Under the pieces are notes generated by a model. The model worked only from the letters and a program-made list of their open reading frames with translations, was not told the DNA's origin and did not search any database. From NCBI GenBank assembly GCA_002496565.1, contig DAKJ01000015.1:110953-174952 (forward strand): 64,000 bases of DNA, read 5' to 3'. Below, in pieces: positions 9,195 to 17,708 of this stretch (the stretch's first letter is position 1; every line of letters starts with the position of its first letter). Made by a program: the position numbers and the translations under genes. This DNA comes from Methanosarcina sp. UBA289 (GTDB lineage: Archaea > Halobacteriota > Methanosarcinia > Methanosarcinales > Methanosarcinaceae).

Positions 9195-10760
9195 ATGATT
9201 GATCTGGAGGCTCTTCCTCACCTGCCTGGTTGTTACCTTTTCAAGAACGAAGAAGGAACCGTAATTTATGTAGGCAAGGCAAAAGACCTTAAAAAGCGGG
9301 TAAGCAGCTACTTCCAGAAACGAGATCATGACCCAAAAACCGCGAGTCTTGTACAAGTTGTTAGAAGCCTTGATTTTATTGTCACAAACACGGAAGTAGA
9401 GGCTTTCCTTCTGGAAAATACCCTCATCAAGAAACACTGGCCAAGGTACAATATTGTTTTAAAAGACTCAAAGCGGTATGCCTGCATTCATTTAACCGAT
9501 GAAAAGTTTCCAAGGATCAGGATTACCCGGAAGAAAGTAGATAACGGAAGCTTTTTTGGGCCCTTTGTGTCGGCAAAGGAAAGAGATTACATTTTTGAGG
9601 TTGTAAGAAAGACTTTCCAGCTTCGGACCTGTAAACAGATGCCGAAACGGGCCTGCCTCAGATACCATATTGCTGCATGCAGTGGGCCCTGCATAGGTGC
9701 AATTTCCACGGAAGATTATGCCGATAAAGTGAAAAAAGCTGCCTCTGTCCTGAAAGGAAATAGCAAAGAACTCATCGAATCCATGGAAAAAGAAATGAGA
9801 GAGCTTGCATCGAGGCAGCAATTCGAGCAAGCCATGGCTCTGCGGGATGAGATTGCTGCCCTTGAGTATCTCCAGGAAAAGCAGAATATGGAGAGGCAGA
9901 AAAAGAATAACGAGGATATCCTGAACTATATTGTCAGGGATGACACCGTTTATCTCATGCTCTTCAAAGTCTACAAAGGTACGCTTGAGGACAAACAGGA
10001 CTATGTCTTTCCCTTCGGGGAAAATTTCCTGGAAGAATTCCTGGTACAGTATTATTCCGAGAACGAGCCACCTGAAGAACTGATCCTGCCCGAGCCTCTT
10101 GAAGAGTCGCTTACTGATTTTCTTTCACATTTGAAGGGGGTAAAAGTCAAAGTTACGGTTCCGAAACAGGGAGAGAAAAAGGAACTCCTCGACCTTGCCC
10201 TGAAAAACGTTGAGATCGGTTTCTTCGGAGACCGGAAAAAGCTCGAAGTTCTTCAGAGTAAGCTTTCACTTCCGAAACTTCCGAATGTTATTGAATGTTT
10301 TGATATCTCCCATCTTTCTGGAACGTCAACGGTCGGCTCAATGGTGCAGTTCCGGGGGGGCAGGCCCGATAAGCACAATTACCGCCGCTTCAAGATCGAG
10401 AGCGTTGAGGGAATTGACGATTTCGCTTCCATTGCCGAGGTTGTACGCAGGCGTTATTCCCGCCTGCTTGAGGATAAACACGACCTGCCTGACCTTATTA
10501 TTATAGATGGGGGTAAAGGGCAGCTTTCTTCAGCTTTCCAGGAACTTAGGAATCTCAAAATCAGGGTTCCTCTTATCTCTATAGCCAAACGGGAAGAAGA
10601 AATCTATGTTCCAGGAATTAAGTCTCCTCTCCCCATCAAAAAAGACGAGAAAGCCTCGCTTTTTGTCCAGGAGATCCGGGACGAAGCCCACAGATTTGCA
10701 ATTTCTTATAACCGCCTGCTGAGGCAAAAGTCACTGATTCCTAAAATTCCTGATACCTAA
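9195..10760 (+). CDS. uvrC: Excinuclease ABC subunit C, lacking the C-terminal HhH domain
   Basis: UvrC makes both incisions around a lesion bound by UvrB. The N-terminal GIY-YIG nuclease is clear (LPGCYLF at about 8 and VIYVGKAKDLKKRV at about 24). It is followed by a Cys-containing segment, a UVR motif binding UvrB (about 195-230, QQFEQAMALRDEI), and the RNase-H-like second nuclease with FDISH (about 368), IIIDGGKGQ (about 434) and RDEAHRFA (about 496). The protein ends soon after that motif at 521 aa, whereas bacterial UvrC is about 600 aa and ends in tandem helix-hairpin-helix motifs, which are absent here. It lies 43 bases after uvrA and is probably cotranscribed. Confidence 0.97.
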   Translation: MIDLEALPHLPGCYLFKNEEGTVIYVGKAKDLKKRVSSYFQKRDHDPKTASLVQVVRSLDFIVTNTEVEAFLLENTLIKKHWPRYNIVLKDSKRYACIHLTDEKFPRIRITRKKVDNGSFFGPFVSAKERDYIFEVVRKTFQLRTCKQMPKRACLRYHIAACSGPCIGAISTEDYADKVKKAASVLKGNSKELIESMEKEMRELASRQQFEQAMALRDEIAALEYLQEKQNMERQKKNNEDILNYIVRDDTVYLMLFKVYKGTLEDKQDYVFPFGENFLEEFLVQYYSENEPPEELILPEPLEESLTDFLSHLKGVKVKVTVPKQGEKKELLDLALKNVEIGFFGDRKKLEVLQSKLSLPKLPNVIECFDISHLSGTSTVGSMVQFRGGRPDKHNYRRFKIESVEGIDDFASIAEVVRRRYSRLLEDKHDLPDLIIIDGGKGQLSSAFQELRNLKIRVPLISIAKREEEIYVPGIKSPLPIKKDEKASLFVQEIRDEAHRFAISYNRLLRQKSLIPKIPDT

Positions 10761-10901
10761 AAATTGCTGATTCCTCAAATGATTGGTTCTTGAACTCCCT
10801 TTCTTAAAAATAATTAATCTCTAAAAACCACTGATCTCTTAAATGCCACTACTGCCGATTGTATCCACGATTTAAATTACCAAGGTTTAGGTCTTGATTC
10901 T

Positions 10902-12914
10902 ATGAATTCTTCCGATCAAACATCACAGCCATCATCTCAAAAAATCTCCGAAACAATGCGAGATGCCCGATATTGGGATAGCCCACAGTTCAAGCTGGTT
11001 TCCGATTTTGAGCCAAAAGGTTCTCAGCCACAGGCAATTGGAGAGCTTGTAGACGGGTTGAAAAAAGGGGAGCAGTATCAGACCCTTCTTGGGGTAACAG
11101 GGTCAGGGAAGACCTATACTGTTGCAAATGTCATAAACCAGATCAAGAAACCGACCCTTGTTATTGCCCATAATAAAACCCTTGCAGCCCAGCTCTATAA
11201 TGAGTTCAGGGAATTTTTCCCTGAAAATAGGGTGGAGTATTTTGTTTCCTATTATGATTACTATCAGCCTGAATCCTATCTTCCTGCCAAGGACCAGTAT
11301 ATCGAAAAAGATGCCCAGATTAACCCAAAGATCGAGCAAATGAGGCTTGCTGCTACTGCTTCCCTGATGTCACGCCAGGACGTTATTGTCGTGGCATCCG
11401 TATCCTGTATCTACGGGCTTGGCAATCCTGAGAATTTCCAGAAACTGGGGTTTGAATTAAAGGTTGGAGATAGGGTTCAGAGAAAAGAAATCCTGCAAAA
11501 GCTTGTTGAAATCCAGTTCGAGAGGAATGACCTTGAGCTTATGCCAGGGCGCTTTCGGGTAAAAGGAGATACTATTGATATTATTCCCGGGTACTTTGAC
11601 GATATTATCCGGATTGAGCTCTTCGGAGACGAGATCGACCGGATTGCCGAAGTAGATAAACAGACAGGGCAGCGGACGGAAGATATGGATTATTTCTTTG
11701 TCTACCCTGCCAGGCATTATGTAATTCCTGAAGAGGAGCAGAAAAGTGCAATTCAGTCCATCCTCGAAGAGCTTGAGGAACGCCTTCCTGAGCTCGGGCT
11801 GCTCGAATCTCACAGGTTGAAACAGCGCACGATTTATGACATGGAAATGATCCAGGAAACCGGCAGTTGTAAGGGTATTGAAAATTATTCGCGGCATTTT
11901 GACCACAGGCAGCCAGGAGAACAGCCTTTCTGCCTGCTTGACTATTTCCCTGAGGATTTCCTGATGGTAATCGATGAGAGCCACCAGACTATCCCACAGC
12001 TTCACGGGATGTATAATGGAGACCGCTCAAGAAAGAAGAGCCTTATCGATTACGGGTTCAGGCTTCCCAGTGCCTACGATAACAGGCCTCTGAAGTTCGA
12101 TGAATTCGAGAAGTATATGAAAAATGTAATTTTTGTCTCAGCAACCCCTGCTGATTACGAAAGGGAACACTCCGCTCAGATCGTGGAACAGATTATCCGC
12201 CCGACAGGGCTTGTTGATCCAGAAGTAGAAATTCGTCCTCTTGAAGGGCAGGTCAGGGATGTTATGCAGGAGGTCCGGAAAATTATAGAAAGAGGAGACC
12301 GTGCCCTTGTGACCACCCTGACAAAGAAGCTTGCGGAAGAACTTACTGAGTACCTTGCCAGGAACGAAATCAAAGCCCGCTACCTGCACTCGGACATCAA
12401 AACGATGGAACGGACTGAAATTATCCGCGAGCTCCGCCTTGGCAAGTTCGATGTCCTTGTAGGGATAAACCTGCTCAGGGAAGGGCTCGACATCCCGGAA
12501 GTGGGTTTCATTGGAATCCTGGATGCGGATAAAGAAGGTTTCCTTAGAAACTCAAAAAGCCTGATCCAGATCATAGGCCGCGCAGCCCGGAACGCCAGCT
12601 CGAAGGTTGTCCTGTATGCCGACAATATGACCGATTCCATCAAAACTGCCGTTACTGAGACCGAACGTCGCCGCTCCATGCAGATTGCCTATAATAAGGA
12701 ACATGGCATCGTTCCGACAACTATCAGGAAACCCATCAGGGAAAAGGTCGTGGATATTACCGACACAAAACACATCCCGAAAACTGATATTCCCAATATG
12801 ATTATAGAACTGGAGACCGAAATGAGAGAAGCTGCTGACAGACTGGACTTCGAGCGGGCAATCCAGGTAAGGGAAATGATAAAGAAGCTGGAGAAAGAGA
12901 TCAAAGTAGCTTGA
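10902..12914 (+). CDS. uvrB: Excinuclease ABC subunit B
   Basis: UvrB is the helicase-like factor that verifies damage and recruits UvrC. Visible are Walker A GVTGSGKT (about 64), the beta-hairpin aromatic region VSYYDYYQPESYLP that clamps DNA (about 113-126), the DEAD-like IDESHQT (about 357), motif VI QIIGRAARN (about 556) and a C-terminal UVR motif (about 633-660, DRLDFERAIQVREMI) matching the one in UvrC. The 670-aa length is normal. It lies 141 bases after uvrC on the same strand, so the three genes likely form one operon, possibly with an internal promoter in that gap. Confidence 0.98.
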   Translation: MNSSDQTSQPSSQKISETMRDARYWDSPQFKLVSDFEPKGSQPQAIGELVDGLKKGEQYQTLLGVTGSGKTYTVANVINQIKKPTLVIAHNKTLAAQLYNEFREFFPENRVEYFVSYYDYYQPESYLPAKDQYIEKDAQINPKIEQMRLAATASLMSRQDVIVVASVSCIYGLGNPENFQKLGFELKVGDRVQRKEILQKLVEIQFERNDLELMPGRFRVKGDTIDIIPGYFDDIIRIELFGDEIDRIAEVDKQTGQRTEDMDYFFVYPARHYVIPEEEQKSAIQSILEELEERLPELGLLESHRLKQRTIYDMEMIQETGSCKGIENYSRHFDHRQPGEQPFCLLDYFPEDFLMVIDESHQTIPQLHGMYNGDRSRKKSLIDYGFRLPSAYDNRPLKFDEFEKYMKNVIFVSATPADYEREHSAQIVEQIIRPTGLVDPEVEIRPLEGQVRDVMQEVRKIIERGDRALVTTLTKKLAEELTEYLARNEIKARYLHSDIKTMERTEIIRELRLGKFDVLVGINLLREGLDIPEVGFIGILDADKEGFLRNSKSLIQIIGRAARNASSKVVLYADNMTDSIKTAVTETERRRSMQIAYNKEHGIVPTTIRKPIREKVVDITDTKHIPKTDIPNMIIELETEMREAADRLDFERAIQVREMIKKLEKEIKVA

Positions 12915-13036
12915 GAGAAAAGTGACTTAAGGGAAAAATATCCTGAGAGGAAATTAGCTTGAGGGGATTTACTAAATGTTACATCGAAAGTAAAAACGGA
13001 TTTTAAACGGATTTTGCACAAAAATTGCTCAAGTTA

Positions 13037-13521
13037 TTAGCGTTTAGTTAAGTCATCCAAAGCACCTTTATGAGAGAGGACATGATGTACTAGTGAGGCC
13101 GCAGCTGCAGCTACAAGCGGTTGGTGCTTTTTATGTTTATTCCCATCTCCCCAGTCACATATGCTCTTTACTAATATCCATGGCAATCCTACTTGTATAG
13201 AAGCCGTGGTAAGACCAGCTCCTTCCATTTCTCCTCCAACAGCTTGAGGATATTGCTTGAATAGGGAAGCTTTGAATTCAGGTTCGTCTATTAACTTTTC
13301 ACCTGACAGGATAAGACCAATTTCTCGTCTTGCAGGAGTTCCATCAGGGAGAAGAAATTTCCATGTATCAACATTATTGAAACGATTAAGTAAAGTCAGA
13401 TTGCTAGGAGTACTAGGTCCCCGGAATTGAATATTATTTTTACCAATTCGAGCAGGTTCATATGATATTATTTGAGAGGAAACGAGTACATCGCCAATCT
13501 TTTGCTTTGAGGAATTTTTAC
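13037..13521 (-). pseudogene. Phosphorylase-superfamily (PNP/MTAN-like) nucleosidase, C-terminal fragment
   Basis: The open frame carries the C-terminal two thirds of a nucleoside phosphorylase fold: IGDVLVSSQIISYEPARIG, then VGGEMEGAGL (the nucleoside-binding GEMEGAG motif) and VKSICDWGDGNKHK, ending AAAAASLVHHVL. The ICDWGDG variant is typical of the stand-alone or NTPase-fused phosphorylase domains found in bacterial and archaeal signalling/defence proteins rather than of metabolic MTA nucleosidase. Its 5' part lies at 14632-14858, separated by an inserted segment. Removing that segment together with one copy of the 7-bp repeat joins the two parts in frame as a protein of 234 residues. Confidence 0.8.
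13515..13521. repeat. 7-bp direct repeat flanking the insertion, left copy
   Basis: TTTTTAC occurs here and again at 14632-14638. Each copy sits at the edge of one half of the split phosphorylase gene, as expected for a target site duplication or for microhomology used in the insertion. Confidence 0.7.
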
Positions 13522-13590
13522 ATTCTTATACAATGTACAACATAAAATAAAACCGAAAATAGAGAGCTAACCTACAACAAAGCGTCGCTT

Positions 13591-13638
13591 AGTGGGACTA
13601 TAGGCGGCATTTTGAGTGGGACTATAGGCGGCATTTTG
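13591..13638. repeat. Exact 24-bp tandem duplication
   Basis: The 24-bp unit starting AGTGGGACTATAGGCGGCAT occurs twice without a gap (13591-13614 and 13615-13638). It lies inside the 1,110-bp insert, downstream of the methyltransferase gene. It is GC-richer than its surroundings. Possible readings are an end sequence of a mobile element or a protein-binding site; neither can be shown from this sequence. Confidence 0.7.
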
Positions 13639-13800
13639 AAATCCCTGTACTTACCTCCAAACAAAATATAAACTATCTAAGCGTCGTGCTTCCATCACCG
13701 TCCACAAGCCGTGTCATTTCTTCAATGCGTTCCAACGGAAATGGCGGCGAAGCAGTTTCTGGTCTGGTATACGAAGTAGCGGCGTAAACCAATTATTATT

Positions 13801-14568
13801 TTACATCTTCTTCCCAATATAAAATACATATCCATAATACTGTTTGTATTTTGAATACAAGTCTGCCTCACGCTTCATAAATTCAATCATATCCTCAACG
13901 GTTTTATTTCCCGCATGTTTTTTCAAGAATTCCTCTTGCCTTGCTTTTTGCGGAATAAAATAATTGTCTATCCAACAATTTTCAGGCAGCGTAAATGCGG
14001 CAACAGGAATATAACCTGTTTTTTGCATGATGGAAATATTATGCCCTATTGTGCCAATTTCAGGAACTGCGTCCAACCACCACTTCTCAATTTCAGCGGG
14101 GCGTTCATCGGTAAACCATGACTCATATGTTACGGCAATATAACCATCTTTTTTGAGGAAGCTTTTCCAGTGATTCAAGCCTTTTTCAAAACCTATATTG
14201 GCAATAGCCCCCTCAGACCATATAAGATCAAATTCGTCATTCTGAAACGGCAAATTATCCATTGAACCGACAATACCTTTTACCCTGTTCTGCAGACCAA
14301 GTTTTCTGGCTGTTGCGTTAAGTTTATCAATCGAGCCGGCGTAAAGGTCAAGGGCGGTGATGGTTGCTTCTGTATTTTGTGCCAGAACCATTGTTTGAAA
14401 GCCTGTGCCGCAGCCTAAATCGGCAATTTTTGTTTTGTTTGAAAGATTTCCAATAAAACCTAATGCCCTGATGGTTTCTTCGGGACTGCCGGGTCCCTGC
14501 CGTTCAAGCTCTGTGAAAAATTCATTGATGAGGGCAAAATCAAATTCGTGGATTGTTATATCTTCCAT
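13801..14568 (-). CDS. Class I SAM-dependent methyltransferase
   Basis: A 255-residue small-molecule-type methyltransferase. Motif I IADLGCGTGFQ (about 43-53) binds S-adenosylmethionine, followed by the acidic residue in ITALDLY (about 73) and the motif IV region FDLIWSEGAI (about 112). A family with FTELERQGPGSPEET near the N-terminus and EKWWLDAVPEIGTI in the cap region acts on unknown substrates. The start is the ATG seven bases after AAGGAG; another ATG two codons upstream is too close to that site. It is the only intact gene in the inserted segment that splits the phosphorylase gene, which suggests it arrived as passenger cargo. Confidence 0.88.
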   Translation of the reverse strand: MEDITIHEFDFALINEFFTELERQGPGSPEETIRALGFIGNLSNKTKIADLGCGTGFQTMVLAQNTEATITALDLYAGSIDKLNATARKLGLQNRVKGIVGSMDNLPFQNDEFDLIWSEGAIANIGFEKGLNHWKSFLKKDGYIAVTYESWFTDERPAEIEKWWLDAVPEIGTIGHNISIMQKTGYIPVAAFTLPENCWIDNYFIPQKARQEEFLKKHAGNKTVEDMIEFMKREADLYSKYKQYYGYVFYIGKKM

Positions 14569-14631
14569 TGTCATACTCCTTATCTTCTAATCATACCTTT
14601 GGCTTTTTCTGCCTTAACTATTTTTGCTATG

Positions 14632-14638
14632 TTTTTAC
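14632..14638. repeat. 7-bp direct repeat flanking the insertion, right copy
   Basis: TTTTTAC, identical to 13515-13521, lies at the junction between the phosphorylase N-terminal fragment and the inserted segment. Confidence 0.7.
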
Positions 14639-14858
14639 GCTTACCATATGCAATACCTACCATAATAATTCCCCTAGGAGACCATTTTTTATACCCATCG
14701 TAGGTTGCAAGTATTGTGGATCCACTCCCCAAAGAACCCATCTCGCGTTTTGTTACAACAGTTTTGAATTTTCCAAACATTCCAATATAATAAGTTTCAA
14801 TGCCAATATGATTCATGAGTACTTTTTTCTTTTTTGGTAGCTGTTTTAAAAGCTTCAT
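14632..14858 (-). pseudogene. Phosphorylase-superfamily nucleosidase, N-terminal fragment
   Basis: The translated segment reads YYIGMFGKFKTVVTKREMGSLGSGS and then SPRGIIMVGIAYGK, the characteristic second strand and glycine loop of the phosphorylase/nucleosidase fold. It continues directly, after removal of the insertion, into KRKNSSKQKIGDVLV of the fragment at 13037-13521. The first ATG gives a start inside the fold: relatives usually have about 20 more residues (a first strand resembling ILTALPVE), so the gene may also have been trimmed at its 5' end, next to the permease gene. It is not functional as it stands. Confidence 0.75.
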
Positions 14859-14908
14859 TACCGATCCTTGCTTAGAGAGAGGCTGGACCCATAAAACTTC
14901 TCTAATTC

Positions 14909-16228
14909 CTATGAGTCTTCAAGGGGTACAGGTTCCTGCCTGGACTTTGAATCTACTGCCTGCGAAGATAATATATCTTCCTTTTTTACGGTAAACCTGA
15001 AGTAGCCAAGCCCTATCAGAAAGAGCGGATATATGACCTTCCAGGTAAATCCTAAGGCCAGAAAGCTCAAAGACAGAAGCGAAAGAACCGAAAAGATCCA
15101 CTTCTGCCAGCCTATTTCTGTTTTCCAGTAAGCAATTATGATGAAGCCGCAAAGGAAAATAAAGTTCTGGTTTACAAGTAGCATCATAGACGTAATAGGA
15201 ACCTTGAAAAAATAGCACCCTGTAATCAGGGAAACTGATAGGACATATAGAGTCACAAGGCTGGATAGTGGAATATTCCTTTTTGAGAGCTTTCCGAACA
15301 CTTCAGGAAAAACACCTGTCCTGCCACCTGCATATATTAGACGGCTAGCAGTAAAGTTCCAGGAACATGCGTTTGCTGCAAGTACTACTATTATAATCCA
15401 TATCAGAAAACTTCCGCCTGGAGTAAAAAGAACCAGACTGGAGAGACCGGCAGCTCCCTTAAGGGAAACTCCTGTAGCACTGGCTCCTACGCTTATCAGG
15501 GCAAGTAAAACATAGATGGCAGCGACCAGAACAAAGCTTAACCAGTATAGGCGGGGAACGTTTTTTTCGGGGTCTTTCATCTCTCCAAGGGAAAATGAAA
15601 GATTCTCCCAGCCCAGAAAAGCCCAGAAAAGCAAGGCCGTAACATTCCACACTATTTTTGGATCTACGTTTCCGTGGCCACTCAGAGCTTCTCCAGCAAT
15701 ACTCAGCCCGGAACCGAGAAAATCGAGGTTAAAGACAATAATCAGTCCTATAAGCAAAAAAAGTACAGCCAGGGCTAAGTAGTTGATCAGAGTGATAGCC
15801 CTTATCCCAAATAGGTTTGAAATTAACATCAGGCTTAAAAGAAGGATTGCACAAAAGGTTCCTCCCAATTCGGAAAGATTAAAAAACTGCCGCATATATT
15901 CACTGCCAATAAAAGCAATAGCAGGAAGTCCAAAAAGATAAGAACCGCTTACAAGATATGAGACCGAATACCTGCCCCAGTGACCAACTGCTTTTTCTGC
16001 GTAGCCGGCAAGCCCGGCTGCCGAAGGAAATTTAAGGCCAAGCCTGGAGCAGATCTGAATTCTCGGGATGGTAACGAAGGTTATAAGGAGCCATCCAAGG
16101 ATTGCTTCATAGACATTCCCCACGCTGAGAGCCAGGCCGGGAAGTGCAAGGATTCCTGTGCCTATGAGCATGCAGATTGCAAGTCCTATACCTCTCTTTA
16201 AGGTAATTGTTTTTTCGAGATCGGTCAT
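14909..16228 (-). CDS. Amino-acid permease, APC superfamily (YjeH-like)
   Basis: A 439-residue transporter with about 12 hydrophobic helices. The first helix carries GIGLAICMLIGTGILALPG, the broken-helix substrate-binding motif of amino acid/polyamine/organocation carriers. A later conserved segment FWAFLGWENLSFSLGEMKDPEKNVPRL is typical of APC family helix 6 and the loop after it. The subgroup resembles the YjeH/methionine-valine exporter branch, but substrate and direction cannot be read. The start is ATG 16228. An 18-bp palindrome (16281-16298) 53 bases upstream matches one in front of the Cys-rich gene at 17292, pointing to control by the adjacent TetR protein. Confidence 0.88.
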   Translation of the reverse strand: MTDLEKTITLKRGIGLAICMLIGTGILALPGLALSVGNVYEAILGWLLITFVTIPRIQICSRLGLKFPSAAGLAGYAEKAVGHWGRYSVSYLVSGSYLFGLPAIAFIGSEYMRQFFNLSELGGTFCAILLLSLMLISNLFGIRAITLINYLALAVLFLLIGLIIVFNLDFLGSGLSIAGEALSGHGNVDPKIVWNVTALLFWAFLGWENLSFSLGEMKDPEKNVPRLYWLSFVLVAAIYVLLALISVGASATGVSLKGAAGLSSLVLFTPGGSFLIWIIIVVLAANACSWNFTASRLIYAGGRTGVFPEVFGKLSKRNIPLSSLVTLYVLSVSLITGCYFFKVPITSMMLLVNQNFIFLCGFIIIAYWKTEIGWQKWIFSVLSLLSLSFLALGFTWKVIYPLFLIGLGYFRFTVKKEDILSSQAVDSKSRQEPVPLEDS

Positions 16229-16280
16229 TTTATCTTTAAGCTCATTTTTATCTTTAGGGTGACTTTTAGATTGTATGATT

Positions 16281-16298
16281 ACTTACATATAAGTAAGT
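16281..16298. promoter_or_regulatory. Putative TetR operator 1 (upstream of permease)
   Basis: ACTTACATATAAGTAAGT is a near-perfect palindrome ending 53 bases before the permease start and just after the end of the tetR-like gene. The same sequence with one change occurs at 17691-17708 in front of another gene at almost the same distance. Binding by the TetR-family protein encoded between them is inferred from position. Confidence 0.65.
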
Positions 16299-16314
16299 GA
16301 TAGTTTGGGAAAAA

Positions 16315-16893
16315 TCAATCTTTCCAACCAAGATCGGATTTAATTAGATAAATCGATGTGACAAGCGTTTTTCTCCCCTTTATACTGGATAATTGCCTAG
16401 TACCTATTAAAATTCCGACTACTAATTCTGCCCGTTCATCTACAGAACCAGAGAAGTTAAACTCCCCTTGTTCCAGACCGGTTTTAAGAACTGTGGAAAT
16501 CCAAACTAATATTTCATCCAGTAGTAATAGACCTTGTTTTTGAACCTTCTCTGGAAGTTCCTCAAAATCGAGGATTATCGAGCCTGGAGGGCAGATACAT
16601 TTGCCTTCATCAAACTCCTTCAATGTGTAATCAAAATAGGATTGAAGCTGCTCACGGGCTGTGCCTCCAGACTCCACTACTTGAGCAAAATTTGCAGTTA
16701 TTTTCTTTCTGCTGTCTTCGAGCAAAGCTGCAACGAGATCTTCTTTTTTGGGATAGTAATTATGAATTGCGGCATTTTTTATTCCCAGCTTCTGAGAAAT
16801 ATCCTTGTAACTAAATCCGTTATAACCCCTAGATTGTAGAAAAATACTTGCATAGTGAAGTATCTGTTGATTAGTCTGGTTCATACATTTCAT
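16315..16893 (-). CDS. TetR/AcrR-family transcriptional regulator
   Basis: A protein of about 192 residues. The N-terminal helix-turn-helix is clear: SRGYNGFSYKDISQKLGIKNAAIHNYYPKKEDLV, where the final NYYPKKEDL is the hallmark of TetR family DNA-binding domains. The C-terminal part is a helical ligand domain with cysteines (GKCICPPG) that could sense a ligand or redox state, though this is only suggestive. The start is chosen at ATG 16893; ATG 16884 and GTG 16899 are also in frame. It lies between two genes that carry matching operators. A CACATATGTG palindrome overlaps the region of its own start. Confidence 0.88.
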   Translation of the reverse strand: MKCMNQTNQQILHYASIFLQSRGYNGFSYKDISQKLGIKNAAIHNYYPKKEDLVAALLEDSRKKITANFAQVVESGGTAREQLQSYFDYTLKEFDEGKCICPPGSIILDFEELPEKVQKQGLLLLDEILVWISTVLKTGLEQGEFNFSGSVDERAELVVGILIGTRQLSSIKGRKTLVTSIYLIKSDLGWKD

Positions 16894-17291
16894 AACCACA
16901 TATGTGTCCGTTAAATAATTTAGTTGAATAGTGCTTACTATATAATAAATGGTTCATCGATTTATCGGATGAGAGAGCCTATTCGGGTTCCAAAAAGAAA
17001 TTGGATGGATAGATAATTACAGAGTTACAGAAATCCTTGTCCCTGAATATCTCTAATTTATTTTTAGGCGATAAACTATAATAAAAAATTATAAAGTAAA
17101 TGAAACAAAGATAGAGAGACAATAAGAGATAAGTAGTAAAAAATAATTAAATCATCTCTTATTGCATGTACAGTTTTTTTCTATATACTTCACATTATGA
17201 TGCGCTGTTTTTTCAATGCCGAGTTCAGTGTCGGCTATAATAAGTTCAATAAAAGTTGTTTAAGGGGTAAGACTAATGATTAAACACATTT
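16894..17291. other. Intergenic region upstream of the TetR gene
   Basis: Roughly 400 bases without a gene. It includes the CACATATGTG palindrome at 16897-16906 and a GCTTACTATATAATA segment (from about 16933) that resembles half of the TetR operator beside a TATA-like box, which could allow autoregulation. The remainder is AT-rich and unassigned. Confidence 0.4.
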
Positions 17292-17636
17292 TTAGACTTC
17301 GTTGAATTCGATACTGAGACCACCTGCTTTTTTTACCAAAGATTTTGCAAGGAAACCGCTCTCCATTCTGCAGAGATTGAGTACTGCACAGGGTACAAGG
17401 CAATTTGCAGAACAATCTGCTTCATGCGCCCTATCAATGACATAATTGTTTTTAATATCCATAATTTCCATCATGGGAACTTCCATGTGGGAAATTTTCT
17501 TTACCTTTGCACATGGGGTTTCTATGTCAACAATAATTTTATTTCCTTTTTTGCTTCCACGTATCTTGTGAACAAAACCACAGAGATTAGAATTTACAGT
17601 AAATTCAGTCAACGTATCACCTTCAATTTTACTCAT
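17292..17636 (-). CDS. Cysteine-rich conserved hypothetical protein
   Basis: A 114-residue soluble protein with conserved-looking cysteines: SNLCGF (about 19), ETPCAKV (about 42), then ADCSANCLVPCAVLNLC (about 74-90), a spacing that could bind a metal or Fe-S cluster. The hydrophilic N-terminus and ending GGLSIEFNEV resemble small Cys-containing proteins common in methanogens, for which I know no established function. It is preceded at 17691-17708 by the same palindrome that precedes the permease, so it is probably in the same TetR regulon. Confidence 0.7.
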   Translation of the reverse strand: MSKIEGDTLTEFTVNSNLCGFVHKIRGSKKGNKIIVDIETPCAKVKKISHMEVPMMEIMDIKNNYVIDRAHEADCSANCLVPCAVLNLCRMESGFLAKSLVKKAGGLSIEFNEV

Positions 17637-17690
17637 TAAGTTTCTAATTATTTAAATTTTCGAAATTTATCTGTTATTATACTAACGCTT

Positions 17691-17708
17691 ACTTGCATAT
17701 AAGTAAGT
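17691..17708. promoter_or_regulatory. Putative TetR operator 2 (upstream of Cys-rich gene)
   Basis: ACTTGCATATAAGTAAGT differs by one base from operator 1 and lies 54 bases before the start of the Cys-rich gene, nearly the same spacing as at the permease (52 bases). The repeated motif and spacing argue for one regulator acting at both promoters. Confidence 0.65.

Larger units (their letters stand above)
13522..14631. mobile_element. 1,110-bp insertion carrying a methyltransferase gene
   Basis: The segment interrupts a phosphorylase-superfamily gene and is flanked by exact 7-bp repeats (TTTTTAC). Deleting 1,117 bases (segment plus one repeat) restores the reading frame across the junction, so its boundaries are well defined. 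It holds one intact minus-strand gene (SAM methyltransferase), a 24-bp tandem duplication and a short unassigned reading frame. No transposase and no clear terminal inverted repeats are seen. It may be a non-autonomous element with a passenger gene, or DNA captured during break repair. Confidence 0.65.

Noticed and set aside
13591..13638. Possible CRISPR array
   Set aside because: There are only two repeat units, directly adjacent with no spacer; no cas genes are present in the window.
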